Assembly (NCBI GenBank): GCA_028277885.1
Contig: JANQFK010000023.1
Coordinates: 1 to 64,000 of the forward strand
Direction of reading: 5' to 3'
Length of the DNA: 64,000 nucleotides
From: Myxococcota bacterium
GTDB lineage: Bacteria; Myxococcota_A; UBA9160; UBA6930
In this document: positions 23,196 to 31,486 of the stretch, one piece after another
How the letters are laid out: each line of letters starts with the position of its first letter
Numbering within the stretch: position 1 is the stretch's first letter
Made by a program: the position numbers and the translations under genes
Notes under the pieces: model-generated
What the model saw: only the letters and a program-made list of their open reading frames with translations
Database searches by the model: none
What the model was told of the DNA's origin: nothing

Positions 23196-24350
23196 CTACT
23201 CGGCGATCGAGGACTCGAGCATCAGCAGCTCGTCGCCGGGGCTCGTCTCGAGGCCGTCGCAGCGGAAGCCGGTCTGGCCGGGGACGGGGCCGAAGGGCAC
23301 GAAGGCGCCGGTGGTGACGTTGACGCACACGCCGGACACGGTGCCGGGCACGACCCGCCGCAGGGTTCCGCCCAGGGGCAGCGGCCCCACGAAGGAGCTG
23401 AAGGAGAGCGGGATGTTGCCGACGGCCGTGGTGGCGACGATGCTGCGCGAGGCCGTGTCGATCGCCGCGATCCGGCCCGCGCCCAGGTTCGTCGCGTAGA
23501 CGCGGCTCCCGTCGGGATGGAAGGCGAGCCCGTAGGGGTTCGCCATCGCGATGGTGTCGATCACCTCGTTGGTGGCGGTGTCGAAGACCGCGATCGCGTT
23601 GTTCTTGTACAGGGCCACGTACAGGTGCCGGCCGTCGGGCGAGGCCGCGACCCCGAAAGGGCCTCCCGGGGCGGGCCGGACCGCGATGACGGCGTTCAGC
23701 GCCGTGCTGATCACCGAGACCCGATCCAGGTTGTAGCTCGTCACGTAGATGCGGCTGCCGTTCGGGTGCACCGCGATGCCGCCGTCGCCGTCCGCCACCC
23801 AGATGCTCGTCACGAGGGTGTTGTTGAGCGTGTTGATCACGGAGACGTCGCCGCCGCGTCGGTTCGCCGTGTAGGCCCGGTGGCCCTCGGGATGGATCGC
23901 GATCCCGTAGGGGCCGTCGCCGACGGGGATGCTGGCGATCACGCTCTCGCTCTGGGTGTCGATGACCGCGACCTCGTTGGAGTCGAAGAGGGTCACGTAG
24001 GCGCGAGAGCCATCGGGAAGGAACGCGACGTCGGCGGGCCCCGCTCCGACGGCGAGGGTCTTCGCCACGGTGTTGTCCGCCGCGTCCAGGATCGAGAGGG
24101 AGCTCGCGTACCAGTTCTTCACGTACACGCGGCGCCCGTTCGGATGGACCCCCACGCCCCCGGCGCCGTCGCCCACGGGCACGGTGGCGACCACGGCATG
24201 GCTGCCGACGTCGAGCACCGAGAGCGTGTCGTCGTCCCGGTTCGCGATGTAGGCGAAGGGCTCGGCCGGCACCGGCGCCGGGAGCAGCGCCAGTCCGCCG
24301 GCTCCCAGCAGCAGGGCGACCAGCGCCCGCCTCCAGGCCCCCGCGCTCAC
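23196..24350 (-). CDS. Secreted YVTN-type beta-propeller repeat protein
   Basis: The 384-residue product starts at a GTG overlapping the previous stop. It has a signal peptide (ALVALLLGAGGLALLPAPVPA). The rest is a series of YVTN-family 40-residue blades: repeats of GxGVHPNGRRVYVKN, DGSRAYVTLFDSNEVAVIDT, HPEGHRAYTANRRGGDVSVI and PDGRHLYVALYKNNAIAVFD. These propellers are extracytoplasmic, often bind polymers or proteins, and have no enzyme activity by themselves. About seven blades are readable. A C-terminal segment with CVNV and FRCDG may form a disulfide cap. It is coupled to the propeller-like gene upstream. Confidence 0.85.
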   Translation of the reverse strand: MSAGAWRRALVALLLGAGGLALLPAPVPAEPFAYIANRDDDTLSVLDVGSHAVVATVPVGDGAGGVGVHPNGRRVYVKNWYASSLSILDAADNTVAKTLAVGAGPADVAFLPDGSRAYVTLFDSNEVAVIDTQSESVIASIPVGDGPYGIAIHPEGHRAYTANRRGGDVSVINTLNNTLVTSIWVADGDGGIAVHPNGSRIYVTSYNLDRVSVISTALNAVIAVRPAPGGPFGVAASPDGRHLYVALYKNNAIAVFDTATNEVIDTIAMANPYGLAFHPDGSRVYATNLGAGRIAAIDTASRSIVATTAVGNIPLSFSSFVGPLPLGGTLRRVVPGTVSGVCVNVTTGAFVPFGPVPGQTGFRCDGLETSPGDELLMLESSIAE

Positions 24351-25555
24351 GGGCTTCCGGTCCCCAGCGGCACGAAGGTCTTGAAGATGCGGAACCGCTC
24401 GGGCTCCCCCACGGCGAGGTCGCTCACCAGCACGCCACCGAAGCTCTCGTCCTGGTAGGCGCAGGCCCCGTGGAAGGCCTGCACCACGCCGTCCACCTGC
24501 TCGACGGGGATCGGCACGCCCAGGGCCGACTCGAGCAGGCCCGCGTCGAGGTCGGCGAACCGGAAGATCAGGCAGCCCTTGTAGGAGAACGGCACGTCGA
24601 AGACCGGGGTCGCGATCAGGTAGTGGTCGCCGCCGGCCTCCACGACGTCGGGGGCCGAGAAGCCCTGGACGCCGAGCCTCACCGCCGTGACGCCGTCGAG
24701 GAGCGTGCCGACGTAGCTCCAGCTCGACTCGCGCGCGGCGGCGCAGGGGGCCGCGCAGCGCAGCAGCACGATGCGGTCGAGCGCGGGCTCCCCCCGACCG
24801 CACAGCAGGCTCAGGTAGAGGGCCTGGGGGGTCGCCTGGAGGTCCGGCTCCGAGGCGGCGGTGCAGGACACCAGTGCGGGATCGATGTCGGCGAGACGGA
24901 TCACCGGGGGGCCGCCCAGCGGCGAGCGGGTCGTTCCGCCCTCCGCGTCGTTCGCGGGGTCGTAGAACCCCCCGGTCAGGAGCTTGATCTCCGGGGCGAT
25001 GGTGAGCCCCCCGGGCGTGCTCGACGTGCGGTAGCCGATCCAGCCGTTGGTGAACTCGCGCTCCCCGTTGCTCACCAGGTAGTGGTGCCAGACGAGCTTC
25101 CACTGCTGTCCCGGGAGCGCGCCGGGGTCGTGGACGAGGGAGGACACCTCGTTGTGCCAGGTTCCGGTGTGCCTCGGGGCCGGTCGCGGGAGCAGCACGT
25201 CCCGAGGCGGGTTCACCGAGAGGCCGAAGTCGCTCCAGACGACGCCGTTGCTGGTGGAGCGGGCGAGGCGCGTCTCGACGACGTCGGGGTTCTGGCTCGA
25301 CCAGAAGGCCGAGGGGTTCACCGCCGAGTAGCTCATCCAGAGATCGCCGGTGGCCGGGTCCCGGGTGACGGAGGGGTCGAAGATGCCGTTGGCCCCCACG
25401 CCGTCGAAGCGGATCCGCACGGGATCCGAGCCCGGCGGCGGCTCCTCGACGTACTCGTCGACGCAGTCCGGCGAGACGCCGGTCAGGAACGCCAGGAGCA
25501 GCGTCGCCAGCGCGGCTACGGAAAGCCTCGATGCCTGCCTTCGGGGCCCGATCAC
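24347..25555 (-). CDS. Secreted five-bladed propeller-like hypothetical protein
   Basis: The 402-residue product has a signal peptide (LSVAALATLLLAFLTGVSP) and Asp/Trp-rich repeats such as IFDPSVTRDPATGDLWMSYSA and DVVEAGGDHYLIATPVFD. These resemble blades of GH43/GH32-type five-bladed propellers or sialidase-like BNR folds. I cannot place catalytic acids with confidence, so the enzyme call is open. Cysteines at several positions (CVDEY, CTAA, LLCGRG, LRCAAPC) suggest disulfides. Its GTG start is at 25555 and its stop overlaps the next propeller gene. Confidence 0.55.
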   Translation of the reverse strand: MIGPRRQASRLSVAALATLLLAFLTGVSPDCVDEYVEEPPPGSDPVRIRFDGVGANGIFDPSVTRDPATGDLWMSYSAVNPSAFWSSQNPDVVETRLARSTSNGVVWSDFGLSVNPPRDVLLPRPAPRHTGTWHNEVSSLVHDPGALPGQQWKLVWHHYLVSNGEREFTNGWIGYRTSSTPGGLTIAPEIKLLTGGFYDPANDAEGGTTRSPLGGPPVIRLADIDPALVSCTAASEPDLQATPQALYLSLLCGRGEPALDRIVLLRCAAPCAAARESSWSYVGTLLDGVTAVRLGVQGFSAPDVVEAGGDHYLIATPVFDVPFSYKGCLIFRFADLDAGLLESALGVPIPVEQVDGVVQAFHGACAYQDESFGGVLVSDLAVGEPERFRIFKTFVPLGTGSP

Positions 25556-25724
25556 GACCCGTCAGCATACCACGGGCGCCCTTCGCCGAGGGACGCCCGC
25601 TTCCCGCCGAGAGCCCCCGAATGCGGGGTGGACGGCCTTCTCCGAGGGGCCGCATCCTTTCCGGCACAGCCCCATCGCCGACGCCGGGTTCGACTTCAGC
25701 CTCGACCTGACGCCGCGGTCGCTG

Positions 25725-25799
25725 TGCGGCGTGGGCGCGGAGCTGGCGTTCGTGCTGCCGCCCATCCCGTGGCTGCGGGGCCGGGCTCGCCGGCGCCGC
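25725..25799 (+). pseudogene. Orphan C-terminal sorting tail of a lost secreted-protein gene
   Basis: In the 267-base gap, one plus-strand frame reads CGVGAELAFVLPPIPWLRGR followed by more arginines. This is the same Cys-Gly/Glu-Leu-Ala, hydrophobic stretch and Arg cluster seen at the ends of the beta-helix protein and the DNRLRE protein. It is preceded by FDFSLDLTPRSL and no gene body. It looks like the remaining 3-prime end of a deleted gene. Confidence 0.55.
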
Positions 25800-25822
25800 T
25801 GGGATTCCGGCGGTCGCCTGCT

Positions 25823-26542
25823 TCAGTCGTCCAGCCGGTAGCGGATCACCACCTCGAAGTCGCCGAACTCGGGCGGAGGGGGCGGAAACGGCACCGCGAG
25901 CCGGACGGCGTCGAGGGCGGCCCGCTCGAAGAGCCGTCCCCCCCGGCCTGCGGCCTGTACCGCATCGAGACCTCCGTCGTCGGCGATGCGGAGCTGCACC
26001 GTGACGTCTCCCTCGAGCCCGCGCCGCCGCGCCATGGTGGGGTAGTGCTTGCGCGATGCGATGAGCCGCCGGACGAGGTTCTTGTAGGCCTCGATCTCGT
26101 CCGGCGTGGCAGGCTCCGGCGCGGCGCCGGGCGCGACGGCCGCGAGGCTGGGCGGAGGCGCGGCCACGTCGGGGCGGGTGGGGGAGGGCCCTGCCTCGGC
26201 GGCCGGGGCCGGAGGCTCGGGCTGCGCGGGCTCCGGCTCTCGCGGCGGCTCGGGCGGGGTCTCGGGGACGGGGACGACCTTCCGGGCGGGCGCCTTCGCG
26301 GCCCGGGGCCGCGGCCTCGACACGCGCGGCTCGGGCGGGGGCGGGTTCGGTGGCGCGGCCTCGGGAGGCGCTGGCGGCGCCGGTGGGCGCATCGCAACGA
26401 CGCTCACGGACACGGGCTCGGGGGGCGCCGCAGCCGGGGAGGAGGGCGCCGAGTCCCCCAGCTGCCAGAGCAGGGCCCCGTGGAGCGCGAGGGAGAGCGC
26501 GACGAAGGCGGACAGCCGCCCGGGGCGGCGCGCTCCGCCCAT
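25823..26542 (-). CDS. tonB: TonB energy-transducer protein
   Basis: The 239-residue protein has an N-terminal anchor (LSAFVALSLALHGALLWQLG) with the ExbB-contacting His. A long Pro/Ala/Glu-rich periplasmic spacer follows, then a C-terminal TonB domain: IEAYKNLVRRLIASRKHYPTMARRRG, VTVQLRIADDGGLD and FERAALDAVRLAVPFPPPP. It transmits ExbB-ExbD energy to outer-membrane receptors. The start is 1 base after the hemP stop, and it is the last gene of the receptor operon. The ExbB and ExbD partners are on the other side of the locus (34864-36059). Confidence 0.92.
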   Translation of the reverse strand: MGGARRPGRLSAFVALSLALHGALLWQLGDSAPSSPAAAPPEPVSVSVVAMRPPAPPAPPEAAPPNPPPPEPRVSRPRPRAAKAPARKVVPVPETPPEPPREPEPAQPEPPAPAAEAGPSPTRPDVAAPPPSLAAVAPGAAPEPATPDEIEAYKNLVRRLIASRKHYPTMARRRGLEGDVTVQLRIADDGGLDAVQAAGRGGRLFERAALDAVRLAVPFPPPPPEFGDFEVVIRYRLDD

Positions 26543-26543
26543 G

Positions 26544-26702
26544 CTACTTGGTGAGGATCAGCCGGTTGTTGCGGGTCATCCGCAGCGTGTAGACCTCCCC
26601 CTCGTGCTCGATGCGAACCATGCCGCGCGGTCCGAGCAGCTCCCGGGCATCGAGGGTCTGCACCGTCGTTCCCGCCTCGGCGTTGCTGAGGGCCACCTTC
26701 AT
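26544..26702 (-). CDS. hemP: Hemin uptake protein HemP
   Basis: This 52-residue protein (65 if ATG 26741 is used) belongs to the HemP family found in haem-iron uptake operons. The hallmark is DARELLGPRG, then RIEHEGEVYTLRMTRNNRLILTK at the end. In other bacteria HemP relatives act as small regulatory or activator proteins for haem uptake. I chose ATG 26702 because AGGAGG lies 8 bases upstream; ATG 26741 overlaps the previous stop (ATGA). It lies between the DNRLRE protein and TonB, which marks this operon as haem-related. Confidence 0.88.
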   Translation of the reverse strand: MKVALSNAEAGTTVQTLDARELLGPRGMVRIEHEGEVYTLRMTRNNRLILTK

Positions 26703-26737
26703 CTCCTGCTCCTCCTGCGATCGATCGCGTTCTCCGC

Positions 26738-27808
26738 TCATCCCGCGGTCCTGCGTCTCCGCCGCAGCGCGACCGCGCCCGCCAGGACCGCCAGCTCGGG
26801 GCCGATCACGCCGCAGACCGGGGTCTCGAACTCGGCGAAGATCGGGGCCCAGAGCTCCCAGTCGACCTCCGAGACCGCGTCGTCCCCGTCGAAGTCGCAG
26901 GCCGGGTCGAAGGCCGGCTCGCCCGCGACGCTCCCGAGTGCCTCTTCCAGCAGTCGCACGTCGACGCTGTTGACGAAGCCATCGCCGCTCAGGTCCGCCG
27001 CCTCGAAGCCGCAGCGGTCCCCGCGGCCGTCCCCATCGGTGTCCACCTGCTCGGGGTCGTAGATCGTCGGGCACAGGTCGCAGGCGTCGCCCGTCTCGTC
27101 GCCCTCGCCGTCCGCCTGGTCGGGGTTCGCAACCTCGGGACAGTTGTCGATGGCGTCGGCCACGAGGTCGGCATCCAGGTCCGCGAGGCCCGAGCTGACG
27201 GTCTCGATCACGAGGCTGGGAAGCAGGTTGGCGTCGATGTCGTCGGCCTCGGCCTCGAACGTGTACATGCCGATCAGGCGCTCGGTCGGGTTCGTCATGG
27301 CGAGCCCATGGTTGGGCCGGGCGCCCGTCACCCAGTCGCGCACGAGGTCGGTCACGTCGCACCACACGAGCCCCGGTCCGAGGATCTCGGACTGCACGTC
27401 GAAGCTGGGACCGAAGGCGGGCTGGTTCGACCAGGTGAGGGTCTGCTCCTCCCAGGGCTCGAGCACCTCGTGGCAGTGGATCTCTCCGGGCACGGTCGTC
27501 GCGTCGCCGAACGCGTCGAAGTCGAAGCTGTAGTAGGTCCAGGCGTAGGCCTCGGCCACCACCTCGCCGGCCGCGACGAGATCCGGCGGAAGGTCGAAGC
27601 GGACGAAGTTCCGGAAGTTGTGGGCGGCGCCGATCTGGTCGTCCCCGGTGAACACGTAGGCGGTCTCGCGGTTGCCCCGCGCGAGGGATTGGATGAAGGA
27701 GTAGGGCGAGGAGTCGATCCCCTCCTGGACCAGGATCAGCTCTCCGCTCGCCGGCGTGGCGGCGAGCGCCGTGGCCGCCGCAAGCCCCCCCATCCACCGA
27801 AGCCTCAT
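26738..27808 (-). CDS. Secreted DNRLRE/EF-hand protein with Cys-Gly/ELA/Arg tail
   Basis: The 356-residue protein starts with a signal peptide (LAAATALAATPASG). A DNRLRE-type beta-sandwich follows (FRNFVRFDLPPDL, LTWSNQPAFGP, WCDVTDLVRDWVTG). Next come thrombospondin-3-like calcium repeats (CPEVANPDQADGEGDETGDAC) and a dockerin-like EF-hand pair (DLSGDGFVNSVDVRLLEEAL and DFDGDDAVSEVDWE). It ends with CGVIGPELAVLAGAVALRRR. This is a calcium-stabilised surface protein. It lies 13 bases after the receptor stop and directly before hemP, so it probably works with haem capture. Haem ligands are not obvious. Confidence 0.8.
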   Translation of the reverse strand: MRLRWMGGLAAATALAATPASGELILVQEGIDSSPYSFIQSLARGNRETAYVFTGDDQIGAAHNFRNFVRFDLPPDLVAAGEVVAEAYAWTYYSFDFDAFGDATTVPGEIHCHEVLEPWEEQTLTWSNQPAFGPSFDVQSEILGPGLVWCDVTDLVRDWVTGARPNHGLAMTNPTERLIGMYTFEAEADDIDANLLPSLVIETVSSGLADLDADLVADAIDNCPEVANPDQADGEGDETGDACDLCPTIYDPEQVDTDGDGRGDRCGFEAADLSGDGFVNSVDVRLLEEALGSVAGEPAFDPACDFDGDDAVSEVDWELWAPIFAEFETPVCGVIGPELAVLAGAVALRRRRRTAG

Positions 27809-27821
27809 CGATTCACCCCCT

Positions 27822-29954
27822 CTAGAACGTGTGCAGGCGCAGGCCCACGAAGAAGGCGCGTCCGCGGACCGCGTAGGAGTCCACGGATTCCTCGTCGGTC
27901 AAATTGAATCCGTCCAGGTAGATCTCGGCGTGCTCCCCGATGGGCTGGGTGATCCGTGCGTCCAGCACCAGGGAGGGATCCGTCTGCTGGTCGCTGGCGA
28001 ATCCCAACAGACCGGTCCCGCTGCCCTCGAACAGGGCGCGGTCGCGCCAGCGCCCGCGCAGGCTCAGGCCCGTCCGGGTGCGGGGCAGCTTCAGCAGCAG
28101 CGCCGCGTCGAAGGTGTGCTTGGGCTCGTTCGGAAGCTCGTCGAGGTCCACGACGTTCGAGTCCACCACCTGGGTGTCGAGGAGCGTGTAGCCGAGCTGG
28201 AGCTCGAACCACTCCCGCGGACGCAGCTCCAGGCGTGCCTCGACGCCGCGGGTCCTCACGGAATCGAGGTTGGTCCTGCGGAACAGGGGCCTGCGGTTCG
28301 GGTCCACGAGGTCGCCCGTGGGCGTTCCTCCGAGGAGCGCGCACTCGGGAAAGAAGTTGCTCGTCACGGCGCAGATCGCGTCGAGGCCGGGCCGGATCGT
28401 GGTGGGAAGCTCGGTGTCGATGGCTTCGTCGCCGAGGGAGATGAAGCCCGCGATGTTGGAACGGATGTGGTCCTCGATGTCGTTGAAGAAGCCGACGCTC
28501 GAGAACGAGAGCCAGCGGAAGGGCGAGTACTCGAAGCCGATCCGGTAGGAGGTCGAGGACTCGGGCTCGAGATCCGGATTGCCGGCGAGGAAGTAGGCGT
28601 TTCCCAGCTGGGGCACCGGTGGCTGGAACAGGTCCCGCAGCGAGGGCGTTCGGTAGTTTCGGCCGGCGGACAGGCGGATCTTCAGGCTCTCGAAGGGGGA
28701 GAACAGCACCGCGGCCTGGGGCAGGAGCTCGCTGTCGAACTCGCTGTGGAGCTGCAGCCGCACCCCGGCCTCGAAGGAGAGCAGATCCGAGATCTCGCTC
28801 TCGCCGATCAGGAACACTCCGAGCCGCTCGAAGCCCTCGCGGAGGCTCCCCGCGTCCTCGAGGTCGGCGCCCTCGGGCAGGGTGCTCAGGGAGCCCTCGT
28901 CGAGCCGGAGCTGGTCGATCCGCCCGTCCAGGCCCGCGGTGACCGCGTGGGTCATGCCCCCGAGCTCGAAGAAGTGCTCGACCGCCGCGTCGAGCTTCCA
29001 CTCGTCGTCGTCGAGCTCGAAGTCCCGTCCCACGGACGACTGGGTGACGAGGCGGTAGTAGGAGACGGCGCCGCTGAGCCGCGTGCTCTCCGTGGCGAAC
29101 CAGTCGAACTCCTGGACTCCCCGCCAGCGCGCGTCGTCGCGCCGCACTTCTCCGGTGCCGTCGTCGAGGGGCACGTCCTGGTCCTCGTCTCGCCAGCCGA
29201 AGCGGCCGGTCAGGTCGAGGCCGTTCTCGAGGCGGGCCTCGAAGGAGCCGTTCACGTCCCGCGAGGTCCTTCGGGAGTCGCGCCCGGCGCCGATGAACAC
29301 GGCGTTCACGTCGTCGGGGGAGTTGAAGCCGGAGATCTGGTCCCGATCGAAGGACAGCGTGCCTCCGAAGCGGTCGTTTCCGTAGGCCGCGGTCCCGGAG
29401 GTCTGGACGTTGCGGAAGCGCCCCGCCCCGACGTCGAGGTTCGCGCGCAGGCCGTCGTCCGGGGCATCCTTGGTGACGATGTTGACGACGCCGCCTGCGG
29501 CCTCGGTGCCGTAGCGCAGTCCCTGGGTGCCGCGCAGGATCTCGATGCGCTCGACGTTCTCGAGGGGCACGTCGCGCAGGTCGGCGACGCCGCCGATCTC
29601 ACCCGTGTAGCGCTGCCCGTCGACGACGATGGTCGTGTAGCTGGGCGGCATCCCCTCGATGGAGACCGCATCCTCCTCGCCCTGGATGCGCTGCTGGGTG
29701 CGGATTCCGGGCAGCCTCCGCACCACCTCCGCCACGTTCTGGGCGGGCAGGGCCTGGATCTCCTCCTCGGTGAGGATTTCGACCTCGACGGGGGTGTCCT
29801 GGAAGATCTCGGCCGGCCGCAGGGTCTGGTCTTCCACCATGATGTCCTCCGCGCGATGCACGGGTTCATCCGCGTTCGCGGGCGAGGCCGCGAAGACGAG
29901 CAACCAGGCGGTCAGGGCTGTGAGACACAAACGGCCTTCGACGGACACTTCCAA
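27822..29954 (-). CDS. TonB-dependent outer-membrane receptor (haem/iron)
   Basis: The 710-residue receptor has a signal peptide (LTAWLLVFAASPANA). The plug domain carries EEIQALPAQNVAEVVRRLPGI, then SIEGMPPSYTTIVVDGQRYTG and NVERIEILRGTQGLRYGTEAAGGVVNIVT. A 22-strand barrel ends in the aromatic RAFFVGLRLHTF. It starts with TTG 29954, or GTG 29948. The ligand is taken as haem because HemP, TonB and a haem-type ABC system share the locus. The classic FRAP/NPNL haem motif is not evident, so a siderophore or other haem-like ligand is possible. A Fur-like box lies about 100 bases upstream. Confidence 0.85.
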   Translation of the reverse strand: MEVSVEGRLCLTALTAWLLVFAASPANADEPVHRAEDIMVEDQTLRPAEIFQDTPVEVEILTEEEIQALPAQNVAEVVRRLPGIRTQQRIQGEEDAVSIEGMPPSYTTIVVDGQRYTGEIGGVADLRDVPLENVERIEILRGTQGLRYGTEAAGGVVNIVTKDAPDDGLRANLDVGAGRFRNVQTSGTAAYGNDRFGGTLSFDRDQISGFNSPDDVNAVFIGAGRDSRRTSRDVNGSFEARLENGLDLTGRFGWRDEDQDVPLDDGTGEVRRDDARWRGVQEFDWFATESTRLSGAVSYYRLVTQSSVGRDFELDDDEWKLDAAVEHFFELGGMTHAVTAGLDGRIDQLRLDEGSLSTLPEGADLEDAGSLREGFERLGVFLIGESEISDLLSFEAGVRLQLHSEFDSELLPQAAVLFSPFESLKIRLSAGRNYRTPSLRDLFQPPVPQLGNAYFLAGNPDLEPESSTSYRIGFEYSPFRWLSFSSVGFFNDIEDHIRSNIAGFISLGDEAIDTELPTTIRPGLDAICAVTSNFFPECALLGGTPTGDLVDPNRRPLFRRTNLDSVRTRGVEARLELRPREWFELQLGYTLLDTQVVDSNVVDLDELPNEPKHTFDAALLLKLPRTRTGLSLRGRWRDRALFEGSGTGLLGFASDQQTDPSLVLDARITQPIGEHAEIYLDGFNLTDEESVDSYAVRGRAFFVGLRLHTF

Positions 29955-30054
29955 TTACCGGAGGCGTCTCGTCGTTCCCGGCGCATCTGGCTGGCCGGTC
30001 GGGCTCGCTGGAGGAGGGGGGACGACAGCGCTTCGTTTTCCTGCGGCACTATAG

Positions 30055-30080
30055 TGAAATTGAAATTCATCTTCAATTGA
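30055..30080. promoter_or_regulatory. Fur-like box in the divergent haem promoter
   Basis: An AT-rich run TGAAATTGAAATTCATC followed by TTCAATTGA contains TTGAA-N7-TTCAA (30060-30076) with 6 of 8 matching half-site bases. It also has three TGAAAT/TCA-type hexamers in a row, like Fur sites. It lies between the receptor and the HutX-like gene, so iron could control both operons. Confidence 0.6.
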
Positions 30081-30164
30081 TCTAGGGTGCCGACGCTCCG
30101 ATCCGAATCCGCGAGCCAGGTTCCCGCCTAGCCAGCAAACTCCCGAGTCTTTTTGAGCACTTGC

Positions 30165-30602
30165 ATGCGATGCCTGCAGGTGCAGGGAGACGCTGGCTTG
30201 GACCCCTGGACCCCCCGCCGGTTCTTCGACCTCCTCGGTCGGCTCGGGCCGCTGCGCGTGATCTCCATCTGCGGTCCCTCGGTCTTCGAGAGCCTCTGCG
30301 AGTTCGGCGCCTACGGCGTCGCCCACGGATACATGAACGCCATCACGCCGGCGTTCCACTGGCACCTCGCACTGGACCGCTTCCGCTACCTCCGCAGCCG
30401 CGACGAGGTGCACGAGCGCTCGGGGCGGCGCGTGCTCTTCTTCGAGCTCGGCGAGGTCGCGGAGGCCGAGCCCTTCCTGCGGATCTACGTCCACCGCGAG
30501 AAGGGCGCCGAGTTCGAGCCCGAGCGGGAGAAGGACTTCCTCGAGGCGCACGCGGCTCTCGCGGCCGGAGCATCGCTCGCGGTCGAGGGGGCGGCGTCGT
30601 GA
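30165..30602 (+). CDS. HutX/ChuX-like haem-handling protein
   Basis: The product of about 145 residues resembles ChuX/HutX cytoplasmic haem carriers. There is a GPLRVISICGPSVFE strand, then HGYMNAITPAFHWHLALDRFRYL, where ChuX proteins show GxHxHLRLD, and RVLFFELGEVAEAEPFLRIYVHRE. It has no signal peptide. HutX-type proteins pass haem from the importer to a haem-degrading enzyme. The start is uncertain: ATG 30165 is used, with TTG 30153 and GTG 30180 as alternatives. Its stop overlaps the next GTG by 4 bases, and it heads the haem-import operon. Confidence 0.6.
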   Translation: MRCLQVQGDAGLDPWTPRRFFDLLGRLGPLRVISICGPSVFESLCEFGAYGVAHGYMNAITPAFHWHLALDRFRYLRSRDEVHERSGRRVLFFELGEVAEAEPFLRIYVHREKGAEFEPEREKDFLEAHAALAAGASLAVEGAAS

Positions 30603-31486
30603 GGGCCGGTCTTCGCGTCCTCGCGACCCTGCTCGCCTGTGCGGTGTCGCATGCTGCCGCGGCCGAGCCCGTCCGGGTCGCCACCCTGCTTCCCTGGGTG
30701 GCCGACGCCCTGGAGCGCGCTCCCGAGAAGGCCACGCTGGTGGCGATGGCGAGGCGCGATCTTCACCGCCCGCCGCCGGAAGGCATCGTGGACCTCGGCA
30801 ATCCGCACTCGCCGAGCCTCGAGCAGCTCGCGGTCGCCCGCCCGTCGCTGGTGATCGGCGACGCCGTGCTGCACGGGCGGCTCCGGCCCGGCCTGGCGCG
30901 CAGCGGGGCCGAGGTGATGCTGGTGGAGAGCGCGGGCGTCGACGCCACCTTCGAGTCGCTGATCGCCATCGGCCAGCGCGTGGGGGCGGAGGCCGAGCTC
31001 GGTTCCGCCGTCGAGGAGGCTCGTGGGGAGCTCCAGAAGCTCGCGCTCGACGACCCGGTCCCGACCCTGACCCTCTTCGGCGCGCCGGGCTCGTTCTACG
31101 CCATGACGGAGCGCACCTGGCTGGGCGACCTGCTCGCACGGCTCAACTTCCGGAACGTGAGCACCGGCACGCCGGGGGACGAGCGGTACCCGGGCCTCGT
31201 ACCGATCAACGACGAGGCCATGGCGACGCTGCGCCCGGAGCTGCTGCTGCTCGTCACCCACGGCGATCCGACGCGCATCCGCGAGTCCTTCGACGAACGG
31301 GTCCGGAGGGGCGGACCGTGGCGCTCGGTGAGCACGAGCGCCGGGCGGGGCGTGCACGCCCTCGATCCGTCCCTCTTCGCCACGAACCCCGGACTCGCCC
31401 TGCCCAGCGCAGCGCGCGCCCTCGTGGCGCTTCTCGAAGGCCCCGCGCCGGTCGCCGCCCAGGGCGACGCGGGGGCGGCGCCGTGA
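30599..31486 (+). CDS. hmuT: Periplasmic haem-binding protein of an ABC importer
   Basis: The 295-residue protein has a signal peptide (LRVLATLLACAVSHAAAAEP) and a PBP class III fold. It shows VRVATLLPWVADALERAP, DLGNPHSPSLEQLAVARPSLVIG in the first lobe, and TLTLFGAPGSFYAMTERTWLGDLL at the hinge. Members deliver haem, B12 or siderophores to an FecCD permease. Haem is preferred by context. The GTG start overlaps the HutX-like stop. Confidence 0.72.
   Translation: MRAGLRVLATLLACAVSHAAAAEPVRVATLLPWVADALERAPEKATLVAMARRDLHRPPPEGIVDLGNPHSPSLEQLAVARPSLVIGDAVLHGRLRPGLARSGAEVMLVESAGVDATFESLIAIGQRVGAEAELGSAVEEARGELQKLALDDPVPTLTLFGAPGSFYAMTERTWLGDLLARLNFRNVSTGTPGDERYPGLVPINDEAMATLRPELLLLVTHGDPTRIRESFDERVRRGGPWRSVSTSAGRGVHALDPSLFATNPGLALPSAARALVALLEGPAPVAAQGDAGAAP

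Noticed and set aside
26544..26741. Use of ATG 26741 as the HemP start
   Set aside because: It overlaps the upstream stop as ATGA and is possible, but a much better ribosome site precedes ATG 26702. Both are noted in the entry.
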